From a virus, in IMG/VR virus record IMGVR_UViG_3300034683_000120, positions 1-36,258 of that record: a DNA stretch of 36,258 bases; one strand, 5' to 3'. A program made the position numbers and the translations under genes. The notes beneath the pieces are model-generated. The model did no database searches. It saw only the letters and a program-made list of their open reading frames with translations, and was not told the origin of the DNA. Positions 32,284-36,258 of the stretch are shown in pieces (position 1 is the stretch's first letter; every line of letters starts with the position of its first letter).

Positions 32284-32775
32284 TCAACGCTTCCAAGGAG
32301 GAGTGGAAGCTGCCGCTGGGGCTGGAGCTTTCGTTGATACCGATTGAGGAGCAGGAGACCCTTTGAGCGCTCGGTAGTTCTTGACGATATTGCCGGGGTC
32401 GTAACCAGGGCTCGGCTTCTTGTCGATGTCGACCTTGATTTCACACCGGCATCCGATTAGCTCGTCAGTGTCCTCTACTTTAGGTAGGCCACAAGCGGTC
32501 ATGATTTCCCTGAGTTGGGATAATCCAATCCGCTCTACCGTCTCTCTGTTTGGTCCGTTGTTACGAATATTGATACGGTCAAATACGATTCTGCCTTCGT
32601 AGGATGGACCTTGCACTTCCCATTGGATATTGATGTATTGACCCTCTCCACTCTTGCTGTCCTTGAGCTCCGATTCCTTTACTTGTACGGTGTACCATCC
32701 AGCAGGAATGGGGTCAAAATTCCGGTCGTTCTCCGGCAGCTCTGCTGCCTGATAAATTTGTCCTAATCTTGACAT
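32284..32775 (-). CDS. DUF669 protein, probable single-strand DNA-binding partner
   Basis: A protein of 163 residues. IPAGWYTVQVKESELKDSKSGEGQYINIQWEV and YEGRIVFDRINIRN, followed by LSQLREIMTACG and LIGCRCEIKV, match DUF669. This family lies beside phage recombinases and is thought to be SSB-like. The C-terminus is Pro/Ala-rich, ending PPWKR, as a flexible tail. It sits between the Sak4-like ATPase and the nuclease. Confidence 0.85.
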   Translation of the reverse strand: MSRLGQIYQAAELPENDRNFDPIPAGWYTVQVKESELKDSKSGEGQYINIQWEVQGPSYEGRIVFDRINIRNNGPNRETVERIGLSQLREIMTACGLPKVEDTDELIGCRCEIKVDIDKKPSPGYDPGNIVKNYRALKGSPAPQSVSTKAPAPAAASTPPWKR

Positions 32776-32776
32776 A

Positions 32777-33205
32777 TTATTTGGTCTCCTTGATTACGAT
32801 TTTGTAGCTGGGTCTTCCCGGCGTTGTGGTGATAGCTTCGCTGAATGCTCCTGTGATTACAGGGTCAGCTCTCTTCCATTCGGTGATACGGATATCAGCC
32901 TTCCAGTTGAACAGCTCATCGAGGGCAGCAGTAAGGCCATGTTCCTGGGCGATCTTCTGCACTCTGTCAGCATCAACCTTACGATTCATACGGCCAGTAA
33001 CGGTGAGTTTGTATTCATCCAAACCAAGGCTCTGAGACCCTTCAAAGTCCTCAGGAAGAGAGAATATAACCTGAGTGAGATAATCCTCAATCTCTCGGCG
33101 GTGATTGATTGCAGCCTGTTCAGCTTCTTTTGCTTCAAGCCATGCAGCCATTCTATTTTTGAGTGCATCTGGATTACTAACCATAAGCGCGTCTTTTTTA
33201 GCCAT
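32777..33205 (-). CDS. Conserved phage protein of the recombination operon
   Basis: A protein of 142 residues, helical N-terminus (MAAWLEAKEAEQAAINHRREIEDYLTQVI), a beta part (YKLTVTGRMNRKVDAD) and a conserved-looking C-terminus, AFSEAITTTPGRPSYKIVI. Similar short proteins with a PGRPS end occur near phage recombination genes, but no function is known to me. Overlaps the ATPase gene by 8 bases. Confidence 0.7.
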   Translation of the reverse strand: MAKKDALMVSNPDALKNRMAAWLEAKEAEQAAINHRREIEDYLTQVIFSLPEDFEGSQSLGLDEYKLTVTGRMNRKVDADRVQKIAQEHGLTAALDELFNWKADIRITEWKRADPVITGAFSEAITTTPGRPSYKIVIKETK

Positions 33206-33881
33206 TCACATCCCCCTTGATTTTCTCGATAATTGCTCCGAGGTCTGGCTCTTCCCACATTTCCAGATTGCCACTGCGGTCCTTTGCAGACCATTCACCG
33301 TCGGTATCGGTCTGGATCATGCGGTAGGTCTTTCCGTCTTCGCCTTTCTCAACACGGAGAGCGAATACCTCATCAAAGAAGTAAGGGAGCGCTTGTCCCA
33401 TCTTGTTACCTGGCATCATTGGGGCCCAGAGCATACGGCCTGTCTCATCCTTATCCTTCTCCGTCTTAGCAGAGAAGTAGACGTTGTAGCCTTCCAGATC
33501 GCGGAAGCTACGGATGAGGTCAGCCATCTGGTCTTGGGTGGCGCCATAGGCTTGTCTGGGGTCTTTTGCTACCTTCTTTTCGTAGCTAAGCACAACCTCA
33601 GCGATCTCAGAGATTGAATCCAGTGCTACGCTCTCGAACTGCTTACGCGCATCATCGGTAAACAGATATTCATACGCTTCTCCCAGCTCTGCGAGGCTGT
33701 GTATCTCTATATAGGGGATATCTGCTCCGCGTAAGCTCAGTAGCCCAGCCTCAGCACTTAGTACTAGGGGACGGGGAAGCGTCTTTATCAGTGAGGTCTT
33801 TCCTGCCCCACTAATGCCATGCACAAGGATCTTGACGCCGGAAGACGACACATCCCTCGTGCTCTTCAAATTAATTGCCAT
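33198..33881 (-). CDS. Sak4-like P-loop recombination ATPase (AAA_24)
   Basis: A protein of 227 residues. KILVHGISGAGKTSLI (Walker A) near residue 20, VALDSISEIAE (Walker B) near 85-95, and FSAKTEKDKDETGRM then LPYFFDEVFAL fit the AAA_24/Sak4 group of RecA-like phage proteins that anneal single strands with SSB. The ATG at 33881 is 7 nt after AGGAG. The neighbours (DUF669, nuclease, helicase) support recombination. Confidence 0.87.
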   Translation of the reverse strand: MAINLKSTRDVSSSGVKILVHGISGAGKTSLIKTLPRPLVLSAEAGLLSLRGADIPYIEIHSLAELGEAYEYLFTDDARKQFESVALDSISEIAEVVLSYEKKVAKDPRQAYGATQDQMADLIRSFRDLEGYNVYFSAKTEKDKDETGRMLWAPMMPGNKMGQALPYFFDEVFALRVEKGEDGKTYRMIQTDTDGEWSAKDRSGNLEMWEEPDLGAIIEKIKGDVNG

Positions 33882-34044
33882 TGTTGCTCCTTTCAGCGGT
33901 TTGTCTCGGTGACAGGTCGCTGTAATGTAATTGATGGCCGTTGCGGGTTCTTCTGGTGGCCAGCCAGTCAATGGGGTCAAAGTCGGACCCTGTCCCTTTT
34001 TTAAGAAACCTTACTGTCGCTCAGGCTAAGCAGTAGTGGTTTTT

Positions 34045-34170
34045 AGGGAAGGCAGGATTTGAACCTGCATGAATGGGTTGTGTGACCTTGCGTTTCATCC
34101 TACCCCTATGTAGGGTCGCACCATTCTCCAGAAGTCTTGCTGTAGCGACTACCAATTCCGCCACTTCCCT
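34045..34170 (-). tRNA. tRNA-like sequence with oversized variable region
   Basis: On the - strand AGGGAAG (34170-34164) pairs perfectly with CTTCCCT (34051-34045). A D arm GCG-GAATTGGTAGT-CGC and a T arm GCAGG-TTCAAAT-CCTGC follow class II tRNA rules. The total of 126 nt is 40 longer than normal: between the anticodon region and T arm there is an extended stem (GAATG/CATTC, then GACC/GGTC) with an inner CTAC/GTAG hairpin. No canonical anticodon stem with U33 could be drawn. It may be a degenerate leucine-type tRNA, a tRNA with an insertion or a tRNA mimic. Confidence 0.55.
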
Positions 34171-34286
34171 AGGTTTCCCGGCTACCGCACAGGCTAAGTA
34201 ACCGAGAATGTTTTCCAGAAACAAATTGTGAATTAATTTTCTGCCGTCTTTCCGACTGTCTTTGGATGTTCCCCCATACGGGGTAT

Positions 34287-34351
34287 GGAGCTTAGAGGAT
34301 TCGAACCTCTCTTTGGCCTTGGGAGATGGAGCAACTCCCTTCCATAGCCCC
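34287..34351 (-). other. Second tRNA-like fragment (T arm present)
   Basis: On the - strand a perfect T arm AGAGG-TTCGAAT-CCTCT (34310-34294) is followed by AAGCTCC, which pairs with GGGGCT upstream with one G-T pair. A GGGAG/CTCCC stem with a 9-nt loop sits where an anticodon arm would be. There is no D arm and the length is 65 nt. It is probably a tRNA relic or mimic. Confidence 0.4.
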
Positions 34352-34355
34352 GATT

Positions 34356-34392
34356 GGCAGTCCGATAAATATGTGTCCGCAACCGGACTGCC
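34356..34392. repeat. 9-bp inverted repeat
   Basis: GGCAGTCCG (34356-34364) and CGGACTGCC (34384-34392) are perfect complements with 19 bases between. It lies 4 bases upstream (in transcription order) of the second tRNA-like fragment and may be part of the same RNA fold. No T-run on either side. Confidence 0.55.
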
Positions 34393-34449
34393 GATATGTC
34401 TATGTAGTTTTGTTTGACTCACAGAAGCCTGTTCCAGGCAGAGTGGATA

Positions 34450-34596
34450 CTAAGCAGGGTGTAGCCACTTGAGCAGCTTCATAGTTGTATTGGTGGGGGT
34501 GAATCTGTCTCTCCTTGCACCGCATACGCAGTAAAAATCGTAGCAGTAGTCTTTGCGGTTCCAGAGAGGGAACAGAACGATTAGCAATCTATTCAT
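34450..34596 (-). CDS. Small ORF coupled to the excisionase gene
   Basis: A 48-residue frame whose ATG overlaps the stop of the excisionase-like gene (ATGA), with GAGG about 7 nt upstream. It is basic and aromatic, with CVCG near the middle, and no known family. The coupling and ribosome site are the main support. Confidence 0.45.
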   Translation of the reverse strand: MNRLLIVLFPLWNRKDYCYDFYCVCGARRDRFTPTNTTMKLLKWLHPA

Positions 34597-34859
34597 GCTT
34601 GGTCCTCATTGTCTGATAGGCCGGAAGACTCTCCGGCTGGAGCCTTGGTAGTGGTATTACCTTTTCTATATGTCAAAGATCTAACGGAGTTCTTACGCCG
34701 TTTTCGATTCATAAGCCATGCATCAAGTTCGTCCTTGTCGACGCGATTCACCCTCCCAATCTTGAAGTGTGGAATGTCATTTGATGCCAGGAGACGCCTT
34801 ACTTGCGTCTCAGAGAGCTGGAGGTAATCAGCTACCTGTACAGGGGAAAGTAGAGTCAT
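34593..34859 (-). CDS. Excisionase-like HTH DNA-binding protein
   Basis: A protein of 88 residues. The first 50, with LLSPVQVADYLQLSETQVRRLL and IPHFKIGRVNRVDKDELDAWL, form the winged-HTH of the excisionase/MerR-like (HTH_17) family. The rest is basic and then polar. Second gene of the leftward early operon, ATGA overlap with the first. It could direct excision with the integrase or act as an early regulator. Confidence 0.8.
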   Translation of the reverse strand: MTLLSPVQVADYLQLSETQVRRLLASNDIPHFKIGRVNRVDKDELDAWLMNRKRRKNSVRSLTYRKGNTTTKAPAGESSGLSDNEDQA

Positions 34860-35032
34860 TGGGCATCCTCACTCAGTAGGAAGGTCGCGAAGGCTATAAT
34901 TGCATCGTGGTAGAACATGGGCCTACGCACTGATGTTTTATTGATAGCCTTCTTTATGGTCTCTTTCTCTTGCTCGGAGAATCTTTGTATAACGATGTGT
35001 GCCGTGCTTTTGCTAGGTGTTTTGTGGTTCAT
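34856..35032 (-). CDS. Small protein, first gene of leftward early operon
   Basis: A 58-residue protein. Sequence IVIQRFSEQEKETIKKAINKTSVRRPMFYHDAII has two helices and a basic loop and could be a small DNA-binding protein. There is no Shine-Dalgarno; the predicted transcript starts at or near the ATG. It is in the Cro-like place opposite the repressor, which makes an anti-repressor role possible, but no HTH is certain. Confidence 0.65.
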   Translation of the reverse strand: MNHKTPSKSTAHIVIQRFSEQEKETIKKAINKTSVRRPMFYHDAIIAFATFLLSEDAQ

Positions 35033-35038
35033 AACACT

Positions 35039-35067
35039 AAGTTACCGTGCATTTGCACGTATGTCAA
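35039..35067 (-). promoter_or_regulatory. Leftward early promoter with operator in the spacer
   Basis: On the - strand TTGACA (35067-35062), 17-bp spacer, TAACTT (35044-35039). The -10 is weak but the distance to the ATG at 35032 is 6 bases, so the transcript would be leaderless. The palindrome CGTGCATTTGCACG (35046-35059) fills the spacer. Confidence 0.7.
35046..35059. promoter_or_regulatory. Operator 1 (palindrome)
   Basis: CGTGCA-TT-TGCACG is a perfect 6-bp palindrome around TT, between the -35 and -10 of the leftward promoter, where bound repressor would block polymerase. It contains GCATTTGC, also found in operator 2. Confidence 0.7.
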
Positions 35068-35099
35068 TGAAAATATTCGTTTTTTTTGGTATTTATTTG

Positions 35100-35122
35100 G
35101 CATTTGCAGGGTAGACAAATGC
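35100..35122. promoter_or_regulatory. Operator 2 (GCATTTG-N9-CAAATGC)
   Basis: A perfect inverted repeat of 7 bp with a 9-bp spacer that covers the -35 of the rightward repressor promoter. It shares the half site GCATTTG(C) with operator 1, which suggests the same protein binds both and that the repressor controls itself. Confidence 0.7.
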
Positions 35123-35139
35123 AAGGTTAGTTGTAGAAT
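35112..35139 (+). promoter_or_regulatory. Repressor promoter, probably leaderless
   Basis: TAGACA (35112-35117), 16-bp spacer and TAGAAT (35134-35139). Six bases separate the -10 from the repressor ATG at 35146, so the start of transcription would be at the ATG. No ribosome site is seen. This copies the layout of lambda cI from PRM. Confidence 0.6.
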
Positions 35140-35145
35140 GGAATT

Positions 35146-35571
35146 ATGAAAACAAAGTCAGAAAGCAAGTTTTTCTGGACTCGCATTGATGAGGGGCTAC
35201 GTGAGAGAGGTATCACTCTTGCAGAACTATGTAGGCAACAGGATATCAAGTACGATTCAATTATTTCTTCCAAGATGCGCGGGACTTATCCAGGAACGAT
35301 CACTACATTCAAGATTGCTCAGGCATTGGGAACGAGCATGGAAGCGTTAATTGCTGGCAAGCAAGACAACCTCTATGTCGCAGAAGATACGCACTCTTAT
35401 GGCACCGATCCCCTGTATCAGCTCCTTTCGGGGGATACGGACCTTAAGGGTTTGGTTTGGCGTATCACGCAATGTACAGCGTCCCAGATCAGAGCAATCA
35501 AGACGATGCTTTCAACCTGGGATATTGGACCATATGACAGTATGGGTAAACCTATCAAACAGACTGTCTAA
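35146..35571 (+). CDS. CI-like repressor (XRE family HTH)
   Basis: A protein of 141 residues. The N-terminal 70 residues have RIDEGLRERGITLAELCRQQ, then YDSIISSKMRGTYPGTITTFKIAQALGTSMEALI, a lambda-repressor-type HTH. The C-terminal 70 residues are helical with no peptidase signature (no Ser/Lys dyad), so it is not of the LexA-cleavage type. It is divergent from the early operon and would maintain lysogeny by binding the two operators. Confidence 0.85.
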   Translation: MKTKSESKFFWTRIDEGLRERGITLAELCRQQDIKYDSIISSKMRGTYPGTITTFKIAQALGTSMEALIAGKQDNLYVAEDTHSYGTDPLYQLLSGDTDLKGLVWRITQCTASQIRAIKTMLSTWDIGPYDSMGKPIKQTV

Positions 35572-35644
35572 TTCTCGAGTTTCCATTGGACCATTATTAA
35601 GATATCACTATCTATACAAGTGTAAAGAAAAAAGAGGGTTAATA

Positions 35645-35992
35645 GTGAGAAAAGTTGTATTTATAGCCATAATAGCTACCATGCTTACATCATGCTCTTT
35701 GTTTGATAAGTATACCTTAGATCCACCGCAGTGGATTATAGGGAGGTGGACTCAGGGAGAATCGAGAGGCTTTGTGTTCAGTGATTACGATATAGCCTAT
35801 ATAGACGGAGATAGAGTTGTATCTTTTCGGAACCAGGCTGAACGGGGTGACAAGCTCACCGACAGCAGCGACAGCGAATCCTATTCCATCAGGAATCTCT
35901 ACTCCGGCGATTATTACAGCATCACCAAAGATGATGAAAGGATACATGTAAACATCAATGGGTATGCCGTCGGATACTTTGATAGATTGTAA
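35645..35992 (+). CDS. Small lipoprotein (moron candidate)
   Basis: A protein of 115 residues. VRKVVFIAIIATMLTSCSLF is a signal with lipobox LTSC, cleavage before Cys17. The mature part begins SLFDKYTLDPPQWIIGRW, a beta-rich domain with a repeated Y.D/Y.I pattern. GTG at 35645 is chosen from AGAGGG about 8 nt upstream. It lies on the + strand after the repressor, a place often held by genes expressed in the lysogen, so it may alter the host surface. Family not known. Confidence 0.78.
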   Translation: MRKVVFIAIIATMLTSCSLFDKYTLDPPQWIIGRWTQGESRGFVFSDYDIAYIDGDRVVSFRNQAERGDKLTDSSDSESYSIRNLYSGDYYSITKDDERIHVNINGYAVGYFDRL

Positions 35993-35994
35993 CT

Positions 35995-36012
35995 CGGCAC
36001 AGAATCCGGCAC
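35995..36012 (+). repeat. Right pair of CGGCAC repeats, candidate integrase arm sites
   Basis: CGGCAC at 35995-36000 and 36007-36012, 12 bp apart, equal to the pair beside attL (211-228). The region between them and attR holds the phased GATAC repeats. Confidence 0.5.
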
Positions 36013-36021
36013 AATCTCTAT

Positions 36022-36109
36022 GATACTCATAGATACACAAAGATACAGTATGATACAGTAAACCCTTTCGGCATACTCACTTATGATACTGTGTGATACT
36101 TACAGATAC
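36022..36109 (+). repeat. 10-bp phased GATAC repeats beside attR
   Basis: GATAC at 36022, 36032, 36042 and 36052, then CATAC at 36072 still in phase, then a second run at 36085, 36095 and 36105, with GATAT at 36113 near phase. Each run has one site per 10 bp. The array is between the paired CGGCAC sites and attR, as for binding of a recombination accessory protein in attP. The motif and phasing equal the array at 23229-23283. Confidence 0.85.
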
Positions 36110-36131
36110 ACTGATATACAGAGGGACTTCG

Positions 36132-36258
36132 GCTTGAGGTGCTAGTGGGAGAAATCTTGTGCTGGTTCAAGTCCAGTCTACCGCAAGCGGGAATCCTTTT
36201 CTGTATATGGAAATAGCAGGGAGGGGTTCCTTTTTTATTGTGAACCATCCCTTGCAAT
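36132..36258 (+). repeat. attR: attR: 127-bp direct repeat with truncated tRNA
   Basis: Identical to 74-200. It holds the 3' 54 bases of tRNA-Leu and the terminator-like element but not the 5' part, so there is no complete tRNA here. The window ends with the repeat. Confidence 0.96.

Larger units (their letters stand above)
33882..34449. other. Non-coding stretch with two tRNA-like sequences
   Basis: About 570 bases hold no convincing gene. A 133-codon frame over 34021-34422 on the - strand runs through both tRNA-like sequences and looks like chance. Besides the two tRNA-like elements and a 9-bp inverted repeat I see nothing definite in 33882-34044 and 34171-34286. Confidence 0.7.

Noticed and set aside
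34021-34422. 133-codon frame on - strand
   Set aside because: It runs through both tRNA-like elements, has no ribosome site and no protein-like pattern.
36022-36109. CRISPR-like array
   Set aside because: Repeats of 5 bp at 10-bp steps are far too short; no cas genes.

Overview
The window is a complete integrated temperate tailed phage (siphovirus type) with its host junctions. A host tRNA-Leu gene (anticodon GAG, 43-127) is the attachment site. A 127-bp perfect direct repeat (74-200 and 36132-36258) marks the two ends, and the second copy carries only the 3' part of the tRNA. The host cannot be named from the window: it is a bacterium with mid-range base composition, strong AGGAGG-type ribosome sites and sigma70-like promoters, and only about 42 bases of flank are present.

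Layout. The integrase (242-1372) is on the + strand next to the left junction. Almost everything from 35032 down to 1466 is one leftward gene train on the - strand. At the right end a divergent switch (34.86-35.57 kb) has a CI-like repressor on + and a short leftward operon start on -, with palindromic operators in both promoters. Going leftward come an excisionase-like HTH protein, a stretch with two tRNA-like sequences (34.05-34.39 kb), and a recombination and replication block: Sak4-like ATPase, DUF669 protein, NUMOD-like HTH protein, Cas4/AddB-type Fe-S nuclease, SF2 helicase, MazG-like protein, AT-hook protein, small unknowns, Toprim-AAA primase/helicase and VRR-NUC nuclease. A late promoter follows, then HNH endonuclease, small and large terminase, portal-MuF fusion, prohead protease, HK97-type capsid, connectors, tail tube, frameshifted tail chaperones, tape measure, tail-tip protein and tail fibre. 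Last are the retroelement and a small membrane-protein (lysis-like) cassette. A small lipoprotein gene lies between the repressor and attR.

The most notable system is a diversity-generating retroelement (DGR) at 2.3-6.2 kb. It comprises a reverse transcriptase (2675-3715), a 111-bp template repeat (3828-3938) and a matching 111-bp variable repeat (4022-4132) at the 3' end of the 739-residue fibre gene. The repeats differ at 14 positions and all 14 are adenines in the template on the coding strand; none of the 87 non-adenine positions differs. All 12 altered codons change the amino acid. A hairpin lies just downstream of the variable repeat. No Avd gene is recognisable; instead an unknown 112-residue gene overlaps the end of the RT gene. 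The phage probably uses this to vary its receptor-binding tip.

Other points: an A AAA AAC frameshift site joins the two tail chaperone frames; likely leaderless promoters at the lysogeny switch; GATAC repeats phased at exactly 10 bp occur both upstream of the late promoter and beside attR; paired CGGCAC sites flank both att arms; GGGTACA palindromes sit beside the primase gene; the tape measure has an internal 140-residue duplication; and one lysis-region protein is encoded entirely inside another gene.
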